Source: Castellaniella defragrans
GTDB lineage: Bacteria; Pseudomonadota; Gammaproteobacteria; Burkholderiales; Burkholderiaceae_B
DNA: 64,000 nt
Direction of reading: 5' to 3'
Assembly: GCF_014203015.1 (NCBI RefSeq)
Contig: NZ_JACHIB010000004.1
Coordinates: forward strand, 1-64,000
The notes under the pieces are model-generated. The model was not told where the DNA came from and made no database searches. It saw only the letters and a list, made by a program, of their open reading frames with translations. Each line of letters starts with the position of its first letter. The first letter of the stretch is position 1. Shown here in pieces: positions 1 to 9,704 of the stretch. The translations under genes and the position numbers were made by a program.

Positions 1-91
1 CTTTTTGGTTGTTTGGCGTGAGAACCAATAACCATAAGCCCTCGGGCAAGAATCGCCTATTCCTTTTTACCCGCCTGACGAAATTTCCGGG

Positions 92-1966
92 CTAGAGCTC
101 CATCTGCATGCCCATCTCCACCACGCGGTTGGGCGGAATCTTGTAGAACCGGGTGCTGCGGCTGGCATTGCGCGCCATGAAGGCGAACAGATGCCGCCGC
201 CAGCTCTGGTACCAGGGCAGGCGGCGCACCACGATCACGGTCTGGCGCGACAGGAAATACGAAGTCTGCATGGGTTCGAGGTTCAGTTCCGGCACCTCCT
301 GCCCGATCTGCTCAACCACCTGGGGCACGTTCGGCTCCTGCTTGAAGCCCCAGCGCGCCACGGCCTGCCACGCGCCGCGGCTGACCCGCTCGATCCGCAC
401 CCGCTCGCCGAAAGGCACGTAGGGCACGTCGGCCACCTCGATCGTGAGGAACAGCGCCTGCTCGTGCAGGACCTTGTTGTGTTTCAAATTGTGCAGCAGC
501 GCGGGCGGCACCGTGCCGACGATCATGCTCATGAACACCGCCGTGCCCGGCACGCGGGTGGGCGGATAGGCCTCCAGGGATTCCATGAAGCTGGCGAGCG
601 GCTGCTGGTCTCCCGCCAGCGTGTCGTGCACCTGCTGGCGCCCCTGCTTCCAGGTCACCATCAGCGTCAGCAGGCCGATGCCCACCACCAGCGGCAGCCA
701 GCCGCCCTCGTGCAGCTTGAGCGTGTTGGACGAGAACAGCAGCACGTCGATCGTCAGGAACAGCGAAATCAGCGCCAGCCAGGCCAGGCGGCGCAGGCCG
801 CGCGCATGGCGGGGCAGCACGGCGAACGCCAGCAGCGAGGTCATCAGCATCGTGCCGGTGACGGCGAAGCCGTAGGCGTGCGCCAGGCGGTCGGAAGAGC
901 CGAACGACAGCGTCAGGACCAGCACCGCCAGCAGCAGCAGCCAGTTCACGCGCGGCAGGTAGATCTGCCCTTCCTCGCGCGCCGAGGTGTGCTGGATCAC
1001 CATGCGCGGCCAGTAGCCCAGCTGCACCGCCTGGCGCGTCATGGAAAACGCGCCCGAGATCACCGACTGCGAGGCGATCACCGTGGCCAGCGTGGCCAGC
1101 GCCACCAGCGGGATCAGGCCCCAGTCGGGCGCCAGCAGGAAGAAGGGATTGCGGATGGCCTCCGGGTCGCTCAGCAGCAGCGCGCCCTGGCCGAAATAGC
1201 ACAGGACGAGCGCCGGCAGCACCAGGGAGAACCAGGCGCGACGGATGACCGGGCCGCCGAAATGCCCCATGTCGGCGTACAGCGCCTCGGCGCCGGTCAG
1301 CGCCAGGACGAGCGCGCCCAGCGCCAGGAAGGTCTCCCAGGGGGCGTCGCCGATGAAGCGCGCCGCCCAGACCGGATTGACCGCCTGGAGGACCTCGGGC
1401 TGGCCGACGATGCGCCAGGCGCCCAGGCCCCCCAGCACCAGGAACCAGCACAGCATCACCGGCCCGAAGAGCTTGCCCACCGCGCCGGTGCCGCGCGACT
1501 GGAACATGAACAGCGCCAGCAGCACGACCACCGAAATCGGCACCACCCAGGCGTCCAGCCGGTGCGAGACGATGCCGATGCCTTCGACGGCGGACAGGAC
1601 GGAGATCGCGGGGGTGATCATGCTGTCGCCGTAGAACAGGCTGGCGCCAATCAGTCCCAGCAGGGCCAGGCGCCAGCGGGAAGGCCCGCTGCGGCCGCGC
1701 AGGGCGAGCTCCATCAGGGCCAGCGTGCCGCCCTCGCCGCGGTTGTCGGCGCGCAGGATGCAGGTCACGTATTTCAGCGACGCCACCAGGATCAGCATCC
1801 AGAACAGGATCGACAGCATCCCCAGGACGTGCTCGACGTCGGGGCGGCCCGCGCCCGAGAGGGCGACCTTCATCGTGTACAGCGGACTGGTGCCGATGTC
1901 CCCGTAGACGACGCCCAGGGCGCCGATCAGCAGGGCGGCCCGCGGATTGTCTTTCTGCATGCTCAT
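92..1966 (-). CDS. kup: Kup low-affinity potassium transporter
   Basis: Inner-membrane K+ uptake protein, probably a K+/H+ symporter as known for the family. The 624-residue product has the Kup hallmark GDIGTSPLY near residue 22, about 12 hydrophobic segments up to residue ~440, and a soluble C-terminal domain, which is the normal Kup length and plan. Two ATGs lie at 1966 and 1960. I chose 1966, which follows the sensor-kinase stop by 8 nt and implies translational coupling. A longer open frame extends to 2434 but runs inside the kinase gene in another frame. It is the last gene of a response regulator-kinase-kup operon, so the two-component system may sense or adjust K+ or envelope state; that link is inferred from position only. 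Confidence 0.95.
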   Translation of the reverse strand: MSMQKDNPRAALLIGALGVVYGDIGTSPLYTMKVALSGAGRPDVEHVLGMLSILFWMLILVASLKYVTCILRADNRGEGGTLALMELALRGRSGPSRWRLALLGLIGASLFYGDSMITPAISVLSAVEGIGIVSHRLDAWVVPISVVVLLALFMFQSRGTGAVGKLFGPVMLCWFLVLGGLGAWRIVGQPEVLQAVNPVWAARFIGDAPWETFLALGALVLALTGAEALYADMGHFGGPVIRRAWFSLVLPALVLCYFGQGALLLSDPEAIRNPFFLLAPDWGLIPLVALATLATVIASQSVISGAFSMTRQAVQLGYWPRMVIQHTSAREEGQIYLPRVNWLLLLAVLVLTLSFGSSDRLAHAYGFAVTGTMLMTSLLAFAVLPRHARGLRRLAWLALISLFLTIDVLLFSSNTLKLHEGGWLPLVVGIGLLTLMVTWKQGRQQVHDTLAGDQQPLASFMESLEAYPPTRVPGTAVFMSMIVGTVPPALLHNLKHNKVLHEQALFLTIEVADVPYVPFGERVRIERVSRGAWQAVARWGFKQEPNVPQVVEQIGQEVPELNLEPMQTSYFLSRQTVIVVRRLPWYQSWRRHLFAFMARNASRSTRFYKIPPNRVVEMGMQMEL

Positions 1967-1974
1967 ACTCTGTG

Positions 1975-3033
1975 CTATTCGGCCCGCGTGAGGCAGGCGC
2001 CCAGCCGGGGGCCGGGGAAGACGAGGGACACCCGCGTGCCGGAAAACGCGGGCCGGCTGGCGATTTTCCACCAGGCGCCGTGCGCGCGCGCGATCTCGCG
2101 CACGATGGCCAGCCCCAGGCCCGAGCCGCCCTGGCCCGCGTCGGCGGCGCGGTAGAAGGCCTCGAAGACGCGGTCCAGGTCCTCGGCGCGGATGCCGGCG
2201 CCGTCGTCCTCGACGGAAAACGAGGGCGGATTGGCCATGACGCGCAGCACGATGCGCCGCGCGCCCAGGCCGTAGCGCAGGGCGTTGTCGATCAGGTTGC
2301 CCAGCAGTTCCTCCAGCAGCACCGGGTCGCCGTCCACCCAGACCGGGTCCTCGGGCGCCACCAGCTGCAGGTCGATGGCGCGCTCGCGCGCGCGCCCCAG
2401 CCATTCGGCGCCCGCCTGGCGCATCCATTCGCACAGGTCCAGGCGCACGAAGCTGTCCCGCGGCCGCACCGCGTGCTCGGCGCGCGCCAGCACCAGCAGC
2501 TGCTGGCCCATGCGGATCATGTGGTCGGTCACGGACTTGATGCGCCCGGCGCGCACGCGGATGTCCTCGGGCAGATCCTGGCCGAGCATGAGCTCGGACT
2601 CGACCTTGAGGCCGGCCAGGGGGGTGCGCAACTGGTGCGCCGCGTGGCCGATGAAGCGGCGCTGGGCCTGCACCGAATCGTCCAGGCGCACCAGCAGGTC
2701 GTTGAAATGCAGGACCAGCGGCGCGATCTCGCCGGGCAGGCCGGCCAGGTCGAGCGGCTGCAGGTCCTCGATGGAGCGCTGGCGGATGTCGTCGGCCAGG
2801 CGGTTGATGGAGGCCAGCTCGGAACGGATGCCGGAAATCAGGACCCAGACGAACAGCGCCACCAGCAGGCCCTGGGTCAGCATCATGGTCCAGAACAGGT
2901 CGCGCAGCAGCCAGGGCTGGGGACGGATCACGCCGGTCATGAACCAGGTGGCCAGCAGATCGATGGCCACCAGAATGAAAAAGGCCGGCAGCAGCCGGCG
3001 GACCAGGCGGCGGGCGAGCGAGTCCCGGGGCAT
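1975..3033 (-). CDS. Sensor histidine kinase (TctE/QseC-like)
   Basis: Membrane sensor kinase that would phosphorylate the regulator encoded just upstream. The 352-residue product has a first membrane segment at about residues 15-35, a very short periplasmic part, a second membrane segment near residue 55, a HisKA domain with the phospho-acceptor motif GHAAHQLRTPL, and a HATPase domain with DDGAGI and GSGLGLAI. The HATPase motifs are intact. The start is uncertain: ATG at 3033 leaves a 55-nt gap after the regulator stop, while an in-frame GTG at 3099 would overlap that stop by 11 nt and add 22 residues. The small periplasmic region suggests sensing in or near the membrane. The signal is unknown. 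Confidence 0.88.
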   Translation of the reverse strand: MPRDSLARRLVRRLLPAFFILVAIDLLATWFMTGVIRPQPWLLRDLFWTMMLTQGLLVALFVWVLISGIRSELASINRLADDIRQRSIEDLQPLDLAGLPGEIAPLVLHFNDLLVRLDDSVQAQRRFIGHAAHQLRTPLAGLKVESELMLGQDLPEDIRVRAGRIKSVTDHMIRMGQQLLVLARAEHAVRPRDSFVRLDLCEWMRQAGAEWLGRARERAIDLQLVAPEDPVWVDGDPVLLEELLGNLIDNALRYGLGARRIVLRVMANPPSFSVEDDGAGIRAEDLDRVFEAFYRAADAGQGGSGLGLAIVREIARAHGAWWKIASRPAFSGTRVSLVFPGPRLGACLTRAE

Positions 3034-3088
3034 CAGGCGCTCGACCAGACCCGGCGCCCCGCGGCCGGAAGGCGGGCCGGCGGTGGAC

Positions 3089-3763
<675 letters not shown>

Positions 3764-3857
3764 GACGGTGATTCTAGCCTGAAGCGGTCACGCCGCGTCA
3801 CCGCTGGAGGGCCTGCGTTACATAGTTGACGGTTGCTTGAACGCCGGGAACGCGCGT

Positions 3858-4421
3858 TCAGCCGCCGCCGGGGGCCGGCGCGGCGGCGGGCGGCGCCGCG
3901 GGAGGCTGCGCGGACGCGGCGGGAGCCGGGGCCGGCGTGGCCGGGCGGGCCGGTGCTCCGGAGGCGCCCGCGGCGGCGGCGCCTTCGGCCGCCGCGGCGG
4001 GGGCCGCCTGCCCCGGCGTGGTGACGAAGCCCAGGCGCTTCATGCCCGCCTGGCGCGCCGCCCCCATGATCCGCGCCAGCAGGCCGTAGCGGGTCTCCAC
4101 GTCGGCGCGGATGCGGACTTCGGGCTGGGGATCGGCCGCCGCCTCGCTGGCGAAGCGGGCCTGCAGGTCTTCCTCGGCGATCGGCTGCTCGTTCCAGAAC
4201 AGCGCTCCGGACGGATCGATGGCGAGATCGATCACCGCGGGCTTCTGCTCCATCGGCTGGGCGGTGACCTGCGGCACGTTGATGCGGATCGAGTGGCTCA
4301 GCAGCGGCGCGGTGATGATGAAGATCACCAGCAGCACCAGCATCACGTCGATCAGCGGCACCATGTTGATCTCGGACATGGTGGTGCCCGGTCCCTTGGA
4401 ATCGAAGCTGCCGAACGCCAT
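3858..4421 (-). CDS. exbD: ExbD/TolR-family energy transducer
   Basis: Inner-membrane partner of ExbB and TonB that couples the proton gradient to outer-membrane transport. The 187-residue protein has one membrane helix at about 18-42 with the functionally essential Asp at residue 25 (VPLIDVMLVLL), then a periplasmic domain ending near FVTTPG (about residue 136). A tail of about 50 residues made almost only of Ala, Pro and Gly follows. Most ExbD proteins (around 140 residues) lack such a tail, so this is an unusual extension. The gene starts 1 nt after exbB stops and is last in tonB-exbB-exbD. Confidence 0.93.
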   Translation of the reverse strand: MAFGSFDSKGPGTTMSEINMVPLIDVMLVLLVIFIITAPLLSHSIRINVPQVTAQPMEQKPAVIDLAIDPSGALFWNEQPIAEEDLQARFASEAAADPQPEVRIRADVETRYGLLARIMGAARQAGMKRLGFVTTPGQAAPAAAAEGAAAAGASGAPARPATPAPAPAASAQPPAAPPAAAPAPGGG

Positions 4422-4422
4422 G

Positions 4423-5343
4423 TCAGGCTCCCCGGTGGCTGGCCAGGCTGATGGTGCGGCCGTTGCGCTCGTGGCTGCCGTCGGCCACCTGCTGGCCGGT
4501 GGTCAGGAAGGTGAACAGGTCGTGCGCGAAGGCGTCGAGCTGCGCCAGGTAGACGCGGTTGACGCGCACGAAGGCGTTGTAGCCCAGCACGGCGGGAATG
4601 GCGACCGCCAGGCCCAGACCGGTCATGATCAGGGCCTCGCCCACGGGGCCGGCGATGCGGTTGATGGTGACGCCGTCGGTCATGCTGATGCTGAGCAGGG
4701 CGTGATAGACGCCCCACACCGTGCCGAACAGGCCGACGAAGGGCGCGGTCGAGCCCACCGAGGCCAGCACCGTCAGGCCGTTTTCCAGGCGCGCGGTCTC
4801 CTCGTCGATGACCTTGCGGATGGTGCGCGTCACGAAGGCCGCCGTCGAGCCGCTTTCCTCCAGCTTGAGCGCGCCGTACTTGGTGTGGTGCTTCTGCGCG
4901 TGGATGGCGTGGCTGGCCAGGTGCGCGAAGGGCTCGTCCGCGCCGTGCGTGGAGATCTCGTTTTCCACCTGCTCCAGGGAGCTGGCGGCCCAGAATTCCG
5001 ACAGGAACTTGCGCGAACGGCGGCGGATACGCAGGTGCGTCAGGCCCTTGGCCAGGATCAGGTACCAGCTCGCCAGGGACATCAGCATCAGGAAGACGAA
5101 CAGGGACTTGCCCACCGCGTCGCTCTGGCCGATGAAATGCAGCACCCCCTGGCCGCCGGTTTCCATGGCGCCGGCCGCCAGCGCCGCCTGGGCGGCCGTC
5201 GCCGTCCCCGTGGCGGCCGCGGTCGCCGCCACGTCGGCGGCCGCCGACACCGCCGGCGCCGCGTGCGCGGCGGCCTGCGCGGCATCCGGCCCCGCGGCCT
5301 GGGCGAGCGTCAGCGCCGCGCTTGCGATCAGATCGAGCATCAT
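4423..5343 (-). CDS. exbB: ExbB/TolQ-family proton channel
   Basis: Proton-channel subunit of the TonB motor. The 306-residue product starts with an Ala-rich leader of about 70 residues, then a first membrane helix (SLFVFLMLMSLASWYLILA, about 88-106), a cytoplasmic loop, and the conserved paired helices around VWGVYHALLSI and GLGLAVAIPAVLGYNAF. The extended N-terminus is seen in the ExbB group of betaproteobacteria and pseudomonads. Two adjacent ATGs (5343, 5340) follow an AGGA ribosome site. It lies 9 nt downstream of tonB and is probably iron-regulated through the Fur box ahead of tonB. Confidence 0.94.
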   Translation of the reverse strand: MMLDLIASAALTLAQAAGPDAAQAAAHAAPAVSAAADVAATAAATGTATAAQAALAAGAMETGGQGVLHFIGQSDAVGKSLFVFLMLMSLASWYLILAKGLTHLRIRRRSRKFLSEFWAASSLEQVENEISTHGADEPFAHLASHAIHAQKHHTKYGALKLEESGSTAAFVTRTIRKVIDEETARLENGLTVLASVGSTAPFVGLFGTVWGVYHALLSISMTDGVTINRIAGPVGEALIMTGLGLAVAIPAVLGYNAFVRVNRVYLAQLDAFAHDLFTFLTTGQQVADGSHERNGRTISLASHRGA

Positions 5344-5352
5344 GTTCCTGTC

Positions 5353-6183
5353 CTATAAGACGAAATCGAAAGGAATGTCCACCAGCGCCTTGTAGGCGAT
5401 GCCGTTTTCCGTGTACGGACGGAAACGCGCCTGGCGCATGGCCTCCACCGCCGCCTCGTCGAGGCGCGCATATCCCGAGGACGTGCGCACCGAGACGTTG
5501 GCCACCTGGCCCAGCGGAGAAATCAGCACGCGCAGCACCACCCGCCCCTGCTCGCCGCGGCGCTGCGAGATGCGCGGATACACCGGGCTGGGCCGCTTGC
5601 CCAGATAGTCCACCTGGCCGATGGCGCGGGGCCGGTCGGGATCGACGGCGCGCGGCTCGCCGCGCGCCTCGGAGGCCTGGCGCGCGCCGCCCGCCGCGGC
5701 GTCCCGCGCCACGCTGACCTGCGGCGCGGGCGGCACCGGCCTGGGCTGCGGCTTCGGTTCCGGCCTGGGCCGGGGTTTCGGCTTGGGCTTGGGCTTGGGT
5801 TCCGGCTTCGGCTCCGGTTTGGGCTCGGGCGGAGGCGGCTCGGTGATGGATTCGGGTTCGGGCGTCTCGACGACCGGCTCGGGCTCGGGTTCGGGCTCCG
5901 GCTCGACCACGGGTTCGGGCTCGGGCTCGGGTTCGACCACGGGCTCGGGTTCCGGCTCGGGCGGTGTTTCCACCGGCGGGGGCTCGGCCGCGGCCACGGG
6001 TTCGGGTTCGATGGCGGGGCCCAGCTCGACGAACTGCACGTCCAGCGCCTCGGGCTGGCCCAGGGCCACCTCGACCACCGGCGCCGACAGCACCATGGCG
6101 AGCACGGCCGCATGCAGCCCCAGGGCCGTGCAGGCGGCGACGATCTTCAGCGGGGCAAGACGCGAGGTGAAACCGGAGGACAT
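5353..6183 (-). CDS. tonB: TonB energy-transducing protein
   Basis: Periplasm-spanning link between ExbBD and TonB-dependent receptors. The 276-residue protein has an N-terminal membrane anchor (about residues 12-34), then a long rigid linker from about 50 to 160 made of Glu-Pro repeats followed by Lys-Pro repeats, and a C-terminal TonB domain with [12 protein letters not shown] and [17 protein letters not shown]. The start ATG at 6183 is the only one before the membrane anchor. It leads the tonB-exbB-exbD operon and has a good Fur box and promoter just upstream. A likely client, the siderophore receptor, is encoded at 19.6-21.8 kb. Confidence 0.95.
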   Translation of the reverse strand: MSSGFTSRLAPLKIVAACTALGLHAAVLAMVLSAPVVEVALGQPEALDVQFVELGPAIEPEPVAAAEPPPVETPPEPEPEPVVEPEPEPEPVVEPEPEPEPEPVVETPEPESITEPPPPEPKPEPKPEPKPKPKPKPRPRPEPKPQPRPVPPAPQVSVARDAAAGGARQASEARGEPRAVDPDRPRAIGQVDYLGKRPSPVYPRISQRRGEQGRVVLRVLISPLGQVANVSVRTSSGYARLDEAAVEAMRQARFRPYTENGIAYKALVDIPFDFVL

Positions 6184-6213
6184 GGACCAGCGGACAGCAG
6201 GGGCGAAAGCGTG

Positions 6214-6243
6214 ATGTTAGCAGGAATGATAACGGTTCTCAAT
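6214..6243 (-). promoter_or_regulatory. Fur-box promoter of tonB-exbB-exbD
   Basis: Read on the minus strand there is TTGAGA, 17 nt, then TAACAT: a fair sigma-70 promoter ending about 30 nt before the tonB ATG. The -35 and spacer overlap a Fur-box-like dyad, AATGATAACGGTTCTCAAT at 6225-6243. It keeps the inverted TGAGAA/TTATCA core of the Fur consensus. Fur-Fe2+ binding here would block RNA polymerase, as is known for iron-uptake operons. The regulator assignment is by motif only. Confidence 0.75.
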
Positions 6244-6448
6244 ACAAGGATGGCGGTGAGGTCATGATGCGGCGGTGCCGAGGAATGACAAGGAGGGCGA
6301 CAAGGGGGCTGCCGAAGCCATCCGCCGTCCGTCCGGAAACAAAAAATCACATTTTTCTTGAAACTCGGAGCCGTCCCGGCTGGTCCCTTCGTCTGGAGAC
6401 CGGATCCGGACCGGGCAGATCAACCTGAACGAAAAGCCGAACGACACC

Positions 6449-7612
6449 ATGTCCAGACACCTCGCATTGTGGGTCGCCGCCTTGTGCGCCCTGAGCTTCC
6501 AGACCGCCGCGCCGGCCGCGGAAACCGCGCCGCCCGGCATCGACCTGTCCACCGACTACCCCGCCCTGACCCTGAAGGCCGGAGAGACCTCGACCATCGC
6601 CCTGCAGCTGCGCAACCGCGCCACCCCGCCCGAGCGGCTGGCGCTGTCGGTGGAGGGCGTGCCCGCGGGCTGGAAGGCCACCCTGCTGGGCAACGGCCGC
6701 CCCGTCGAAGCGGCCATGCCTGGCAGCGATGATACGCTGCCGCTGCAACTGCAGCTTGACATTCCGCAAGGCGGCGCGGAATCGCGCCATACCCTGACCG
6801 TGCACGCCGACGGCGCCCAGCGGCGCCTGAGCCTGCCCATCGAGGTCGCCCTGGCCGACCAGCTGCCCGCCCAGCTGTCGATCCAGCCCGAACTGCCGCA
6901 GCTGACCGGCTCGGCCCGCACCGCCTTCGACTATCAATTGACGGTGAAGAACGCCAGCGGCCACGACGTCCTGGCGAGCCTGGCGGCGCGGGCTCCGCAG
7001 TATTTCGACACGTCCTTCACCGAGGGCTACGGCACCCAGCAGATCAGCGCCGTCCCCGTGAAGGCCGGCGAATCCAAGACCGTCAAGCTGCACGTGCGCC
7101 CGCCCGCATCGGCGCAGTCGGGCGAGCATTCGATCGAAGTCGAGGCCGCCGCCGACGGCGTCCGGGCGAGCACGGTCCTGAAGCTCGACATCACCGGCCA
7201 GCCGGCGCTGGACCTGGCGGGCCGCGACGGGCTGATGAGCACCGACGCGCAGATCGGCGACACCCGCGCCATGCCGCTGGTGCTGCGCAACGGCGGCACC
7301 GCCGCCGCCCGCGACATCGCGCTGGAGGGCACGGCGCCCGAGGGCTGGAAGATCGAATTCGAGCCCGCGCGCATCGCCCTGCTGGAGCCGGGCAAGACCG
7401 CCGAAGTCCAGGCCCGCATCACGCCCTCGGCCCAGTCCCTGTCGGGCGACTACATGGTCAAGCTGCACGCGCGCTCGGCCGGCCAGTCGGCCGACGGCGA
7501 CCTGCGCGTCTCGGTCACGACCTCGGCCCTGTGGGGGGTCAGCGGCGCCATCCTGATCGCCGTGGCCCTGCTCGCGCTGCTTGGCGCGGTGGCGCGCTAC
7601 GGCCGCCGCTGA
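6449..7612 (+). CDS. Secreted, membrane-anchored NEW3-domain protein
   Basis: Extracytoplasmic protein of 387 residues with a cleavable-looking signal peptide (1-24, ending AAPAAE). The body is made of beta-rich repeats with the phrases of NEW3/COG1470 domains: LTLKAGETSTIALQLRNR, VPAGWKATLLG, later APEGWKIEFEP and LEPGKTAEVQARITP. A C-terminal membrane helix (about 360-382) is followed by RYGRR. The topology is a periplasmic array of immunoglobulin-like domains held in the inner membrane. It is followed 14 nt later by an ABC ATPase and then a permease, so it is probably the periplasmic partner of that transporter. The substrate is unknown. Confidence 0.8.
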   Translation: MSRHLALWVAALCALSFQTAAPAAETAPPGIDLSTDYPALTLKAGETSTIALQLRNRATPPERLALSVEGVPAGWKATLLGNGRPVEAAMPGSDDTLPLQLQLDIPQGGAESRHTLTVHADGAQRRLSLPIEVALADQLPAQLSIQPELPQLTGSARTAFDYQLTVKNASGHDVLASLAARAPQYFDTSFTEGYGTQQISAVPVKAGESKTVKLHVRPPASAQSGEHSIEVEAAADGVRASTVLKLDITGQPALDLAGRDGLMSTDAQIGDTRAMPLVLRNGGTAAARDIALEGTAPEGWKIEFEPARIALLEPGKTAEVQARITPSAQSLSGDYMVKLHARSAGQSADGDLRVSVTTSALWGVSGAILIAVALLALLGAVARYGRR

Positions 7613-7626
7613 ACGGGCCGTCCGCC

Positions 7627-8675
<1,049 letters not shown>

Positions 8676-8679
<4 letters not shown>

Positions 8680-9644
8680 GCACGACCCGCATCGGCTCGC
8701 CCTGGCACGGCCTGGGCGCCGTCCTGTCCAAGGAACTCGCCGACCACCTGGGCAGCGCGCGCATGCGGCTGCTGGAATGGCTGGTCGTGCTGACCGCGGC
8801 GGCCGCCCTGTACGGCGCCATCGAAGGCATCCGCCAGACGACCGCCTCGGACCCCTTCGTGTTCCTGCGCCTGTTCACCGATGCGCGCGCGCCCCTGCCC
8901 TCCTTCGCCGCCCTGCTGGGCTTCCTGATCCCGCTGCTCGCCATCGGCCTGGGGTTCGATGCCATCAACGGCGAATACGGCCGCCGCACCCTGAGCCGCA
9001 TCCTGTCGCAGCCCCTCTACCGCGACGCCCTGCTGCTGGGCAAGTTCCTCGCCGGCCTGGCCGCGCTGGCCATCAGCCTGGTCTGCCTGTGGCTGCTGGT
9101 CATGGGCGCCGGCCTGATCCTGCTGGGCGTGCCGCCCAGCGGCGAGGAAGTCGTGCGGTCCCTGGCGTTCCTGCTCGCCGCGCTGGCCTACGCCGGCGTC
9201 TGGCTGGCCGTCGCCCTGCTGTGCTCGGTGCTGTTCCGCTCGGCCTCGACCTCGGCGCTGGTCGCCCTGGGCCTGTGGCTGTTCTGCGCCCTGCTGTGGC
9301 CCATGCTGGCTCCCGCGCTGGCCCGCGCCATCGCCCCGCCCGACCTGGCGACCCTGATGGGCGGCGGACTGGACCTGCACGCCCTGGCCTGGCAGAACGG
9401 CCTGCTGCACGTCTCGCCCGCCACCCTGTTCAACGACACCGCCATCACCCTGCTGAACCCGTCCACCCGCAGCCTGGGGCCGGTGTTCCTGTCGCAGCTG
9501 CAGGGCGCCCTGCTGGGCAGCCCGCTGCCGCTGTCCGAAAGCCTGGCGATCGTCTGGCCGCAGTTCACCGGCCTGATCGCGGCGGTCGTGCTGCTGTTCA
9601 CCCTGGCGTACATCGCGTTCCAGCGGCAGGAGGTGCGGGCCTGA
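8676..9644 (+). CDS. ABC transporter permease (NosY/ABC-2 type)
   Basis: Membrane subunit of 322 residues with about six hydrophobic helices and the ABC-2/NosY pattern: an N-terminal cytoplasmic helix with LSKELADHLGSARM, a large loop after the first helix, and the phrase NGEYGRRTLSRILSQPLYR, typical of NosY-like permeases. Start and upstream stop share ATGA, so it is translationally coupled to the ATPase. With the preceding NEW3 protein this forms a three-gene unit. No copper or nitrous-oxide genes are nearby, so a role like Nos maturation is not supported. Confidence 0.85.
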
Positions 9645-9704
9645 GGAAGCCCGCGGGGGGGTGGATGATACACTCGCGGGCACCCAACCCGGAACCCGCC
9701 CGCC

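Noticed and set aside
1-91. Possible gene end or terminator at the left edge
   Set aside because: No stem with a T run and no coding signal could be supported in these 91 bases.
191-2155. Long plus-strand open frames opposite kup and the sensor kinase
   Set aside because: GC-rich antisense shadows with Gln/His/Arg-rich low-complexity products. The minus-strand genes carry clear family motifs.
5780-5985. Short-unit repeats as a possible CRISPR or satellite
   Set aside because: The repetition is the Glu-Pro and Lys-Pro codon pattern of the TonB linker, which is normal for the family.
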